Shown piece by piece: positions 33,600 to 41,989 of a stretch of 64,000 nt of DNA. Position 1 is the stretch's first letter. Each line of letters begins with the position of its first letter. The notes beneath the pieces are model-generated. The model did no database searches, was not told the origin of the DNA, and saw nothing but the letters and a program-made list of their open reading frames with translations. The DNA comes from Rhodanobacter sp. B05 (GTDB taxonomy: Bacteria; Pseudomonadota; Gammaproteobacteria; Xanthomonadales; Rhodanobacteraceae). Made by a program: the position numbers and the translations under genes. The DNA lies in contig NZ_MUNU01000004.1 in the NCBI RefSeq assembly GCF_002001085.1, positions 62,001 to 126,000 of the forward strand. The letters run 5' to 3'.

Positions 33600-34886
33600 T
33601 CAGGGGTGCCGTTTCGAGCGGGTCTTGCGCTGTTTCCGGCGCGGCGCCGCCGCCTTCTTTGCATCGCTTTCGATCCGTGCCCAGTCCACATGCGGCAGGC
33701 CGAGCAGGTCATCGAAGACCATCGGCATCAATCCGCTTGGCGTTGGCCCGCTGGAATTCCACAGGGTCACTACTCCGGCGTGGTACTTCGGAAAGAAGCC
33801 GATCATGGTGCGATAACCCGCCACGGCGCCGGCGTGGTAGACCAGCGTTTCGCCGGCGTATTCGTAGACCCGCCAGCCCAGGGCGTAGTGTGCGTCGGTC
33901 AGACGTGCGCGGCGCCATGGCGTGGCGCGCAATTCACTGGGCGTGACGATGCCGGGGGCGTGCAGGACGTCAAGCAGCGAGGTCGGCAGCACGTCCTGAC
34001 GGCCGCCCATCTGCGCGATCAGCCAGTTTTCCATGTCGCGCAGGCTGGCGTTCACCCCGGCAGCGGGAGCGACCCGGTAATAGGCTTCGCTCGGTTCGAA
34101 CGGCACCCAGCCATGTCTCGACGCATGATGTGGGTGCGCCCAACTCTCGCTCGACTCCAGCGCGGCGCGGCCGTAGCTGGCCGTGCTCATGCCCAGCGGA
34201 TAGAACAGGCGCTTGTCGACCTGGTGGTAGAAGAAGTCGCCGGTGCGCGCGAGCACCACGTCGCCGATCATGCTGAAGGCGACATTCTGATAGCCGTAGC
34301 ATTGGCCAACGCCGCAGGTCATGTCGACTTCGTCGAGCTTTCGCACCAGCTCCTGGTACGGGATGTCTCCCTCCAGCATCTTGTCGTAGGTGTTGCGTGG
34401 CAGGCCGAGCTTCTGGCCCAGGATATCGCTGACCGTGGCCTGATCGGACGCCTGCATGTCCTTGAGCTTGAAATAGGGCAGCACGTCGATCAGCCTGGTG
34501 TCCCAGCTCAGCCTGCCGTCGTCCACCAGCAGGCCGGCGAGGGCCGTGGCAAATGCCTTGGACAGCGACGCCAGCCGGAACACCGTGGTTGGAGTCACCG
34601 GTTCCTTGGTGGCGGCATCGGCATAGCCGATGGTTCCTTCGAAAACCACCTTGTCGTCGATCACCACGGCGGTGGCCAGGCCAGCCACCGCGTCGCGCTG
34701 CTCAACGAGGTCCAACCATCGTTTGTAGTCGGCGAGGGTCTTCTCGATGCGAGCTGCAGGCAGCGGCGTCGTCACGGAAACGACGGCCGATGGCGGACTC
34801 GTGGCTGTTGGGGGGCTGGCGCAGACGGACGTGCAGGCAAGGCCGAGCACGCCTGCGGACAGCAGGAAAATCTTGCGAAACGGCAT
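33600..34886 (-). CDS. serine hydrolase, class C beta-lactamase/esterase family
   Basis: 428-residue exported protein of the Beta-lactamase (PF00144) family. Signal peptide at residues 1-24 (KIFLLSAGVLGLACTSVCAS). The SxxK motif is Ser107-Leu-Ser-Lys110 in VFRLASLSKAFATALAGLL, and the YxN motif is Tyr199-Gln-Asn201 in CYGYQNVAFSMIGDV; a late HAGAVAGYRTMI takes the place of KTG. Members are D-aminopeptidases, esterases or peptidoglycan-active enzymes as well as AmpC lactamases, so resistance should not be assumed. The C-terminus is very basic (KKAAAPRRKQRKTRSKRHP). The start at 34886 begins the signal peptide. Confidence 0.87.
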   Translation of the reverse strand: MPFRKIFLLSAGVLGLACTSVCASPPTATSPPSAVVSVTTPLPAARIEKTLADYKRWLDLVEQRDAVAGLATAVVIDDKVVFEGTIGYADAATKEPVTPTTVFRLASLSKAFATALAGLLVDDGRLSWDTRLIDVLPYFKLKDMQASDQATVSDILGQKLGLPRNTYDKMLEGDIPYQELVRKLDEVDMTCGVGQCYGYQNVAFSMIGDVVLARTGDFFYHQVDKRLFYPLGMSTASYGRAALESSESWAHPHHASRHGWVPFEPSEAYYRVAPAAGVNASLRDMENWLIAQMGGRQDVLPTSLLDVLHAPGIVTPSELRATPWRRARLTDAHYALGWRVYEYAGETLVYHAGAVAGYRTMIGFFPKYHAGVVTLWNSSGPTPSGLMPMVFDDLLGLPHVDWARIESDAKKAAAPRRKQRKTRSKRHP

Positions 34887-34941
34887 GGTATTCTGGCGAC
34901 ATTCCGGCGTGGGGATACGCCTTTGGGTGGAGAGCGTGGCG

Positions 34942-35529
34942 ATGGGTCTGATCATCTTTCTGGTTATCGTCGTTCTGATTGTCTTGTACTTCGTGGCGAT
35001 CTACAACGGACTGGTCACGTCACGCAACAGCTACAGAAACGCTTTTGCGCAGATCGACGTGCAACTGACCCGACGGCACGACCTGATCCCGAATCTGGTC
35101 GAGACGGCCAAGGGTTACCTCGCGCATGAACGCGGCACCCTCGAGGCCGTGGTGCAGGCGCGCAACGCGGCGGTCAGCGGACTGGCCGGCGCCAAGGCCA
35201 ACCCGGGCGATCCGGCCGCGATGCAGCAGCTCGGTGCCAGCGAAAACGCCTTGACCCAGACGCTGGGCCATCTGTTCGCGCTGCAGGAAGCTTATCCCGA
35301 TCTGAAGGCCAACCAGACCATGATGCAGCTCTCCGAGGAGCTGACCTCGACCGAGAATCGCGTGGCATTTGCGCGGCAGGCCTATAACGACTCGGTGTTG
35401 ACCTACAACAACAAGCGCGAGGTCTTCCCGGCTTCGTTCGTGGCCAACAGCTTCGGTTTCGTTTCCGCGGAGCCCCTCAAGATCGAGGATCCGGCCGTGC
35501 GCGACGTGCCGAAGGTCTCCTTCAGCTGA
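34942..35529 (+). CDS. LemA family protein
   Basis: 195-residue membrane-anchored protein, LemA family. One N-terminal helix (GLIIFLVIVVLIVLYFVAIYNGLV) is followed by the family signature RNAFAQIDVQLTRRHDLIPNLVETAKGYLAHE and a four-helix bundle ending ENRVAFARQAYNDSVLTYNN and FGFVSAEPLKIEDPA. LemA proteins are commonly encoded with an M48 protease, as here; the pair is often linked to envelope stress or ageing-protein turnover, but the mechanism is not established. GGTGGAGAG lies upstream of the ATG. Confidence 0.92.
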   Translation: MGLIIFLVIVVLIVLYFVAIYNGLVTSRNSYRNAFAQIDVQLTRRHDLIPNLVETAKGYLAHERGTLEAVVQARNAAVSGLAGAKANPGDPAAMQQLGASENALTQTLGHLFALQEAYPDLKANQTMMQLSEELTSTENRVAFARQAYNDSVLTYNNKREVFPASFVANSFGFVSAEPLKIEDPAVRDVPKVSFS

Positions 35530-35584
35530 CTGCGCGGCATTGCGGCCGCGGCCGCAATGCCGATGATCGGTCGCCGGAGCCCGC

Positions 35585-37501
35585 ATGGATTTCTTTGCCC
35601 AACAGGCGCGCGTGCGCGGCAGCAGTCGGCGGCTGGTTGCGCTGTTCGTGCTGGCGGTGGTCGCGATCGTGGCGACGATCGACGCGGTCGTGTGGCTGAC
35701 GATGGGGCACCGTCCGGTCGATGGGGAACCGGTGGCGTCGAACCTGCCATTACTGTTCGCCAGCAGCCTGATCGTGCTGGCCGGGATCGGGTTCAGTTCG
35801 CTGTTTCGCATCATGAGCCTGTCCGGCGGCGGCAAGAGCGTGGCCGAGAGCGTCGGTGCGGTCCCGGTGCCGCCGGATACTTCCGACCCGGCCCTGCGCC
35901 AGTTGCGCAACGTGATCGAGGAGGTGGCGATCGCCGCCGGCGTGCCGGTGCCGGACATCTACCTGATGGCCGACGAACCCGGCATCAATGCGTTCGCCGC
36001 GGGCTACTCGGCGTCGGACGCGGCGGTATGCGTGACCCAGGGCTGTCTCGACAACCTCAGTCGGGACGAACTGCAGGGCGTGATCGCGCATGAGTTCAGC
36101 CACGTGCTCAACGGCGACATGCGGCTCAACATCCGCCTGATGGGCCTGCTGTTCGGCATCCTGGTGCTGGCGATCGTGGGGCGCCGGGTGATCTGGTTCG
36201 GCGGCGGCCGCAGCAGCCGCCGCGACGGCGGCGGTGGCCAGGTCTGGATGATCGGACTGGCGCTGATCGTGGTCGGTTACATCGGCTATTTCTTCGGACG
36301 TCTGATCCAGGCGGCGGTGGCGCGCTCGCGCGAATCGCTGGCCGACGCCTCGGCGGTGCAGTTCACCCGCCAGACCGACGGCATCGCCGGCGCGCTGAAG
36401 AAGATCGCCATCCTCAGCGAAGGCTCGCAATTGCAGGCTGCCAACAAGCAGGAAGTGGCGCACATGCTGTTCGGCGAAGCCGGCAGTTACAGCGCGCTGT
36501 TCGCGACCCATCCGCCGTTGCTGCAGCGAATCCAGGCGCTGGAGCCGGGCTTCCGCGAACAGGATCTGGTCCAGTTGGCCGCGTCGATGCAGCGTGCTGC
36601 CGAGACGTCACCTGCGGCCCCATCCCCGACCCCGCCGACCAGTCAGTTGGGAGTGCCTGGCGTGCGGCTGCCACCGGTGTTGCCCGCCGTGCTGGCCGGG
36701 GCGGCAGCTGTCGGCAACAGCGCGGGTTCGCCGGCCTTCCAGCACGCCGCGGCAGTGCAGCAGGCGATCCCGGCCACGTTGACGGCTGCCGTGCAGCAGC
36801 CCGAATCGGCACTCTGCGTGATGCTGGCATTGGCGCTGTCGCTGGAAGCGGAACTGCAGCCGGCACAGCGGCGCATCGTCGCCGACGCGTTCGGCGATGA
36901 TGTGCAGCGGGCCGTGCAGGCGCAGACCGTCGAGTTGGCGACCCTGCCGCCGATCGCGCGCCTGCCGCTGGTCGCGCTCGCCTTTCCCGCGCTGAAACAA
37001 CTGCCGGATGGACGTCAGCAAACCCTGCTGGGTGCGCTCGATGGTCTGGTCAAGGTGGATGGCCGGGTCGATCTCAACGAGTATTGCCTGGCGCGGTTGC
37101 TGCGTATCCAGTTGCAGGAGGCGCGCCAGCCCCGTCGCGCGCCGGTCGATGGCCTCAAGAAACTTCCCGCATGTCGGGACAGCATGATCCTGGTATGCAC
37201 CGTGGTGGCGTCGGCGGGTTGTTCGGACGAGGCGAGCGCCCGGCGCGCTTGGCTGCTCGCGATGCAGCAGGCATTCCCGGGGGAGGCGATCGAGTGGTCG
37301 CCACCGCCGTCGGCGTGGCAGGCCTCGTTCGAGCGCGCGCTGGACGATCTTGACGGGTTGAGCCCGGTGGCGAAGGAACTGGTGATCCAGAGCCTGCTGC
37401 GTGCCATCCAGGCCGACGGCATGGTCAGCGTGGAGGAGGCCGAACTGCTGCGGGTGATTTGCGCCAGCCTGCATTGCCCGGTGCCGGCAGTCTCCGCGTA
37501 G
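35585..37501 (+). CDS. M48 family membrane metalloprotease
   Basis: 638-residue integral membrane zinc protease related to HtpX/Ste24. Two N-terminal helices, then the catalytic HEFSHVLNGD (HExxH near residue 169), two further helices around FGILVLAIVGRRVIWF and MIGLALIVVGYIGYFFGRL, and the third ligand in SRESLADASAVQFTR. A Pro-rich break near residue 340 leads to a roughly 290-residue C-terminal extension that is not part of HtpX and has TerB/DnaJ-like helical content (LGALDGLVKVDGRVDLNEY, AIQADGMVSVEEAELLRVI), which resembles the metal-binding TerB fold. It follows lemA by 55 bp. The TAG stop lies inside a palindromic repeat. Confidence 0.9.
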   Translation: MDFFAQQARVRGSSRRLVALFVLAVVAIVATIDAVVWLTMGHRPVDGEPVASNLPLLFASSLIVLAGIGFSSLFRIMSLSGGGKSVAESVGAVPVPPDTSDPALRQLRNVIEEVAIAAGVPVPDIYLMADEPGINAFAAGYSASDAAVCVTQGCLDNLSRDELQGVIAHEFSHVLNGDMRLNIRLMGLLFGILVLAIVGRRVIWFGGGRSSRRDGGGGQVWMIGLALIVVGYIGYFFGRLIQAAVARSRESLADASAVQFTRQTDGIAGALKKIAILSEGSQLQAANKQEVAHMLFGEAGSYSALFATHPPLLQRIQALEPGFREQDLVQLAASMQRAAETSPAAPSPTPPTSQLGVPGVRLPPVLPAVLAGAAAVGNSAGSPAFQHAAAVQQAIPATLTAAVQQPESALCVMLALALSLEAELQPAQRRIVADAFGDDVQRAVQAQTVELATLPPIARLPLVALAFPALKQLPDGRQQTLLGALDGLVKVDGRVDLNEYCLARLLRIQLQEARQPRRAPVDGLKKLPACRDSMILVCTVVASAGCSDEASARRAWLLAMQQAFPGEAIEWSPPPSAWQASFERALDDLDGLSPVAKELVIQSLLRAIQADGMVSVEEAELLRVICASLHCPVPAVSA

Positions 37502-37583
37502 GAGCCCGTTCGCGGGCGATGCGGTTGCTCTATCTTCTATCGTGCATCAGAGCAAGAGCATCGCCCGCGAGCGGGCTCCTACG
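37497..37583. repeat. GTAGGAGC-type palindromic repeat pair
   Basis: CGTAGGAGCCCG (37497-37508) and CGGGCTCCTACG (37572-37583) are exact inverted ends, each followed inward by a short palindrome (TTCGCGGGCGATGC; GCATCGCCCGCGAG). This is a REP-like doublet. It contains the TAG stop of the M48 gene at 37499-37501 and ends inside the last codons of the convergent GMC gene. Confidence 0.75.
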
Positions 37584-39210
37584 GCTTGCCAGCCAGGATC
37601 AATGCGCTGACCCGCTCGGCAATCATGATCGTCGGTGCGTTGGTGTTGCCGGTGGGCAGGCACGGCATGATCGAGGCATCGACCACGCGTAGTCCCTCGA
37701 CACCGCGCACGCGCAGTTCGCTGTCGACCACCGCGCGATCGTCACGGCCCATGCGGCACGAGCCGACCGGGTGATAGACCGTTTCCGCCTTGCGCCGGAT
37801 GAACTCGATGTATTCGGCGTCGGTATCCAGCTCGCGCTCGGGAAACACGGGGACACCCCGGCAATGATCGAACGCTCCCTGGGCGAGGATCTCGCGCGAC
37901 AGCCGCGCCGCTTCGATCATCCGCTTGAGGTCATGGCCTTCGGCATCGCCGAGGTAGTTGGCGTGGATCGCCACGGGCTGCGCCGGGTCGGCCGAACGCA
38001 GGCGCAGGCGCCCGCGGCTGCGCGGATGCAGATGGCACGCATGCACGGTGTAGCCGTCGCCGGGCAGGCGGTGGCGGCCATGGTCGTCCAGCTGCGCCGG
38101 CACGAAATGGAACTGGATGTCGCAACGTTCGTCGTCGGCCAACGCGCTGCGCACGAAACCGCCGGACTCGGCGATATTCGAGGTGCCCGGTCCGTCACGA
38201 TGACGCCACCAGCGGATCGCCGTGCCGAGTTGGTTGAGATGATCGTAGGTGAGGTGTTTCCGGCGACTGCCCACCACGGTGCAGATGTCCAGGTGATCCT
38301 GCAGCTCGCCGCCGACATCGGGCAGGTCTGCCACGACCGCGATTCCGTGTTCGCGCAGGTGGTCGGCCGGGCCCAGGCCCGAGAGCATCAGCAATTGGGG
38401 CGAGTTGATGGCGCCGCCGCAGACCAGCACTTCGCCCGCCTCGATGCGCTCGCTGCCATGCCGTCCCCGGCGCAACTGCACGCCCACCGCGCGCCCGTGT
38501 TCGAGCCATACCCGCTCGACCAGCGAGCCTGTGCGCACGGTCAGGTTGCCGCGATCGCGCACCGGCTTCAGAAAGCCGGCCGCGGTCGAACACCGCGCCC
38601 CGCCGCGCTGGGTCACCTGATACAGGCCGAAGCCGGCCTGCTGCGCGCCGTTGAAGTCGTCGTTGCGTGCATGGCCGGCGCTGGTCGCCGCCTCGATGAA
38701 GTCGTCCGAGAGCGGGTTGTGATAGCGCAGGTCGGAGACGCCGAGCGGGCCGCTGACGCCGTGCATGGCGCTGGCGCCGCGGCTGTTGTCCTCGCTGTGC
38801 AGGAACCATGGCAAGACCTGTTGCCACGACCAGCGTGGATCGCCGCTGGCGTCGGCCCAGCTGTCGTAGTCGGCCGGCACGCCGCGCACGTAGCACATCG
38901 CATTGATCGAGCTGGAGCCGCCCAGCGTCTTGCCGCGCGGCCACCACAGGCGGCGTCGGTCCAGCGCCGGCTCCGGCTCGGTTTCATAGCACCAGTTCAT
39001 CGTGCGCTTCCTGGCCAGCTGCGCCAGGCCCGCCGGCATGTGGATCAGCGGATTCCAGTCGCTCGGGCCTGCTTCGAGTAGCAATACACGGGTGGCCGGA
39101 TTCGCGCTGAGCCGGTTGGCCAGCACGCAGCCGGCGGAGCCGGCACCGACGATCACATAGTCGTAGTTGTCCAAGCAGGATTCCCCGGTGCGGCCGAGCG
39201 ATGCCGGCAT
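37579..39210 (-). CDS. GMC family FAD oxidoreductase (choline/alcohol dehydrogenase type)
   Basis: 543-residue flavoprotein of the glucose-methanol-choline family. The FAD-binding DYVIVGAGSAGCVLANRLS is near the N-terminus, followed by GMC signature 1 (PRGKTLGGSSSINAMCYVRG) and signature 2 (GGAINSPQLLMLSGLGP). The C-terminal catalytic His region is YHPVGSCRMGRDDRAVVD and the closing segment is NTNAPTIMIAERVSALI. It is close to choline dehydrogenase BetA and to alkanol dehydrogenase AlkJ; with no bet genes near, an alcohol dehydrogenase role is more likely. The start is uncertain: ATG 39210 overlaps the divergent gene, while TTG 39174 has GGGGA upstream. Confidence 0.9.
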   Translation of the reverse strand: MPASLGRTGESCLDNYDYVIVGAGSAGCVLANRLSANPATRVLLLEAGPSDWNPLIHMPAGLAQLARKRTMNWCYETEPEPALDRRRLWWPRGKTLGGSSSINAMCYVRGVPADYDSWADASGDPRWSWQQVLPWFLHSEDNSRGASAMHGVSGPLGVSDLRYHNPLSDDFIEAATSAGHARNDDFNGAQQAGFGLYQVTQRGGARCSTAAGFLKPVRDRGNLTVRTGSLVERVWLEHGRAVGVQLRRGRHGSERIEAGEVLVCGGAINSPQLLMLSGLGPADHLREHGIAVVADLPDVGGELQDHLDICTVVGSRRKHLTYDHLNQLGTAIRWWRHRDGPGTSNIAESGGFVRSALADDERCDIQFHFVPAQLDDHGRHRLPGDGYTVHACHLHPRSRGRLRLRSADPAQPVAIHANYLGDAEGHDLKRMIEAARLSREILAQGAFDHCRGVPVFPERELDTDAEYIEFIRRKAETVYHPVGSCRMGRDDRAVVDSELRVRGVEGLRVVDASIMPCLPTGNTNAPTIMIAERVSALILAGKP

Positions 39211-40555
39211 GTTAGTCTTTTTGCGTTTCCCACTGGATGCACCCTTGAGTCCGCCCCGTCCCGCCGTCGAGGAACAAGCCAGCGCGCCGTGGTTGTCCGC
39301 GCTGGCGTTTTTCTTCGTGATGACCTCGTACTACATCGTGCGGCCGGTGATGAACCAGCTCGGTGGTGCGGTGGGCTCGCAGTCGCTGCCGCTTTTCTAC
39401 GGCGCGGTATTCGTGGTGATGCTTCTGCTGACGCCGGTCTTCGGCATGCTGGTGGCGCGCGTCCCGCGTCGCCGGCTGGTGGGCTGGAGCTACAGCTTTT
39501 TCATCCTGTGTCTGCTGGTCTTCGTGCCGGCCTTTCTCGCGCAGGACCGCATCGGTGCGCGCGCCTTGGGGGTGGTGTTCTTCGTGTGGGTCAGCGTGTT
39601 CAACCTGTTCGTGGTGTCGCTGTTCTGGAGCTTCATGGCCGACATCTTTTCCAGCGGCGAGGCGCGCAAGGCATTTTCGCTGATCGCGCTGGGCGGCATG
39701 GCCGGAGCCATCTTCGGCCCATTGGTGACCAAATTCCTGGTGCAGCTGATCGGGGTGGCTCCGCTGCTGCTCGTTTCGGCACTCGCATTGAGCGCGGCGA
39801 TGGTATTGCTGCTGCGATTGTCCACGCAACACGATCGGCAACCCGGCAGTCGCGGCGGCGAGGCGATCGGCGGTTCGTTGTGGGCCGGCGTCAAGGAGCT
39901 GTGGTCGCGTCCGTTCCTGCGCTACATGGCCTTGCTGATGCTGTTCGGCGACGGCATCGGCACGCTGGCCTACGCGCTGGTGGCCGATTATGCCAAGGCG
40001 CACTTCACCGGCGAGGTGGCCCGCACGCAGTTCTACAACGACCTTGACCTGGCCACCAACCTGCTTGGCGCGGTGTTGCAGCTGAGTGTGACGCGCTGGC
40101 TGTTGGTCCGACACGGTGCCGGCTGGGGACTCGTGGTGCCATCGTTGGTGAATGTGGCGCTGCTGGTGGCGGTAGTAGCAGTCGGCGCAAGCAGCAGCCT
40201 GATCCTGTTCGGTGCGAGCGTGCCGTTGCTGGCCTTGATGATGATCGTGACGCGCGGCTTCGCATACGGCATGACCAAGCCGGCCACGGATGCTCTATAC
40301 ACGCGGGTGCCGCGCGAGACGCGCTACAAGGGCAAGAACTTCGTCGAGACTGCCGTATGGCGGTTCGGCGATGTGGTGGTGACCAGTGCGGTGAGCGGCC
40401 TGCGCATGCTGGGCTGGAGCGTCGGTGGCATGGCCCTGATCGGAGCCGGTGTCGCCACCCTGGCCACCGTGGTGGCTCGCCGTGCCGGCTGGTCGCCCGA
40501 TTTGCTGCCGGACGAACGCTCGCTCGTCGGTGACGCGAGAACCTCACGTACTTGA
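39209..40555 (+). CDS. MFS/NTT-like transporter
   Basis: 448-residue inner-membrane carrier with about twelve helices. The opening FFFVMTSYYIVRPVMNQLG resembles the start of the bacterial NTT/Npt1-like nucleotide transporter and AAA antiporter group within the MFS clan. Other landmarks are FWSFMADIFSSGEARKAFSLIALGGMAGAIFGP and RETRYKGKNFVETAVWRFGDV, which is conserved in this group. The substrate is unknown. The ATG at 39209 shares a CATG with the ATG proposed for the divergent GMC gene, so at least one of the two starts is probably different (39167 upstream or TTG near 39245). Confidence 0.8.
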   Translation: MLVFLRFPLDAPLSPPRPAVEEQASAPWLSALAFFFVMTSYYIVRPVMNQLGGAVGSQSLPLFYGAVFVVMLLLTPVFGMLVARVPRRRLVGWSYSFFILCLLVFVPAFLAQDRIGARALGVVFFVWVSVFNLFVVSLFWSFMADIFSSGEARKAFSLIALGGMAGAIFGPLVTKFLVQLIGVAPLLLVSALALSAAMVLLLRLSTQHDRQPGSRGGEAIGGSLWAGVKELWSRPFLRYMALLMLFGDGIGTLAYALVADYAKAHFTGEVARTQFYNDLDLATNLLGAVLQLSVTRWLLVRHGAGWGLVVPSLVNVALLVAVVAVGASSSLILFGASVPLLALMMIVTRGFAYGMTKPATDALYTRVPRETRYKGKNFVETAVWRFGDVVVTSAVSGLRMLGWSVGGMALIGAGVATLATVVARRAGWSPDLLPDERSLVGDARTSRT

Positions 40556-40582
40556 ATCCGGCAGGTTCCCCGTTGCCCAGCC

Positions 40583-41011
40583 TCAGCTGGTGATGTATCG
40601 CTGCAGATGCTCGATCTGTTCGGCCTGCGCGTCGATCACCGCCTTGACCAGGTCGCCGATCGAGATGACCCCGATCACCGCCCCGTCCACCACCACGGGC
40701 AGATGGCGGATGCGTCTGTCGGTGCATAGGCGCATGCAGTCGAATACATCCGTGTCCGGGCCCACGGTGAGCGGACTGCCGGTCATGATGTCGGATACTG
40801 CCGTTTGCGACGAGGATTTTCCCTGCAGGATGACCTTGCGCGCGTAATCGCGTTCGGACATCACGCCGACCAGTTCGGTACCGCGCATCACCAGCAGCGC
40901 GCCGATCCGGTGTTCGGCCATCTGCTTGATCGCCTCGAGTACGGGTGCGTCCGGCGTGACGCTGAAGATCGCGCTGCCCTTGCTTTGCAGCAGATGTTTG
41001 ACCTGGCTCAT
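40583..41011 (-). CDS. CBS domain pair protein
   Basis: 142-residue soluble protein made almost only of two CBS modules, probably an adenine-nucleotide sensor. Module 1: VTPDAPVLEAIKQMAEHRIGALLVMRGTELVGVMSERDYARKV. Module 2: MTGSPLTVGPDTDVFDCMRLCTDRRIRHLPVVVDGAVIGVISIGDLVKAVI. The SERDYARKVILQGKSSSQT linker is typical of the stand-alone CBS proteins of Proteobacteria that bind AMP/ATP or NADH. Start at 41011 (MSQVKHLLQSKG). It is convergent with the MFS gene. Confidence 0.9.
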   Translation of the reverse strand: MSQVKHLLQSKGSAIFSVTPDAPVLEAIKQMAEHRIGALLVMRGTELVGVMSERDYARKVILQGKSSSQTAVSDIMTGSPLTVGPDTDVFDCMRLCTDRRIRHLPVVVDGAVIGVISIGDLVKAVIDAQAEQIEHLQRYITS

Positions 41012-41182
41012 GCTTGGGTCTCCCAGCGGCCCGGGCGGCGGGCCGTCTGGGACGAGTCTAGCGCCGGTGCCGACCCCACGTGTAGCGAAGTTGTGAAGCG
41101 GCCTGGCCGGTGCGCCGAACCCGGTGCGATGCGCGTTGCGCCTTGAGGGAATGCGGCAGTCGCCGCTCACCTTCGGTCCGAT

Positions 41183-41923
41183 TCAATGCTTCGGTCTTGG
41201 CGGGGCGCGACCTTCGACATAGCCGGGACCACCCAGCTGTCCCATCTGCTGCTGGATCCAGTTGGCGCGGCGCATCACGTACGCGCTGGGTCGATCCGCG
41301 TGCAATCGGCGCGGGCTCGGCAGCACCGCGGCCAGGCGCGCGGCCTGGGCCGGGCCGAGCTGCGCCGGCGCTGCATGGAAATACGCTTCGCTGGCCGCCC
41401 CCACGCCATAGATGCCATTGCCGAATTCGGCGATGTTCACGTAGACCTCCAGGATGCGCCGCTTCGGCCAGGTCAGCTCGATCAGCACCGTGAAATACGC
41501 TTCCAGCCCCTTGCGCACGAAGCTGCGGCCGTTCCACAGAAACAGGTTCTTGGCGGTCTGCTGGCTGATCGTGCTGGCGCCACGCAGGCGTTTGCCATCG
41601 TCGGCGGCGTCGATCGCCTTGTCGATGGAATCAAAATCGAAACCGTGATGGTAGGGAAACTTCTGATCCTCGCCGGCTACCATCGCCAGCGGCACCCAGG
41701 GCGATATGTTTTTCCACGACACCCAGTGCTGGTGCAGCCGGAAATCCCTGTCGCCGTGAATCCACGCACTGAACTGGCGCTCGACCATGACGGCCGAGGT
41801 CCACGGCGGCACGAAGCGCAGCACCAGTACCACCAACCAGGTCGACGCCAGCCAGGCCAGTGCAAGGATGCCCAGCCAGCGCGGCAGTTTGCGCCATCGG
41901 ATTTGGCGGAACGGAGAAGCCAT
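41183..41923 (-). CDS. mtgA: monofunctional peptidoglycan glycosyltransferase MtgA
   Basis: 246-residue inner-membrane GT51 enzyme that polymerises lipid II in the periplasm, without a transpeptidase domain. The N-terminal helix is LGILALAWLASTWLVVLVL. The GT51 motifs are visible: MVAGEDQKFPYHHGFDFDSI with catalytic Glu85, RGASTISQQTAKNLFLW, RKGLEAYFTVLIELTWPKRRILEVYVNIAEFGNGIYGVGAAS, and AARLAAVLPSPRR. Length matches MtgA. The start at 41923 begins before the membrane helix; a longer in-frame ATG at 42052 would run into the divergent hslO leader. Confidence 0.95.
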   Translation of the reverse strand: MASPFRQIRWRKLPRWLGILALAWLASTWLVVLVLRFVPPWTSAVMVERQFSAWIHGDRDFRLHQHWVSWKNISPWVPLAMVAGEDQKFPYHHGFDFDSIDKAIDAADDGKRLRGASTISQQTAKNLFLWNGRSFVRKGLEAYFTVLIELTWPKRRILEVYVNIAEFGNGIYGVGAASEAYFHAAPAQLGPAQAARLAAVLPSPRRLHADRPSAYVMRRANWIQQQMGQLGGPGYVEGRAPPRPKH

Positions 41924-41989
41924 GGGGTGCACCAGCAAGGACAGCACAGTATAAGAGGCGTTGTACGGCCACCGCCGCGCCCCCATCTG

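Noticed and set aside
33600-34886. antibiotic-resistance beta-lactamase
   Set aside because: SxxK and YxN are present, but the KTG box is not clear and the family is mostly peptidases and esterases, so no resistance call is made.
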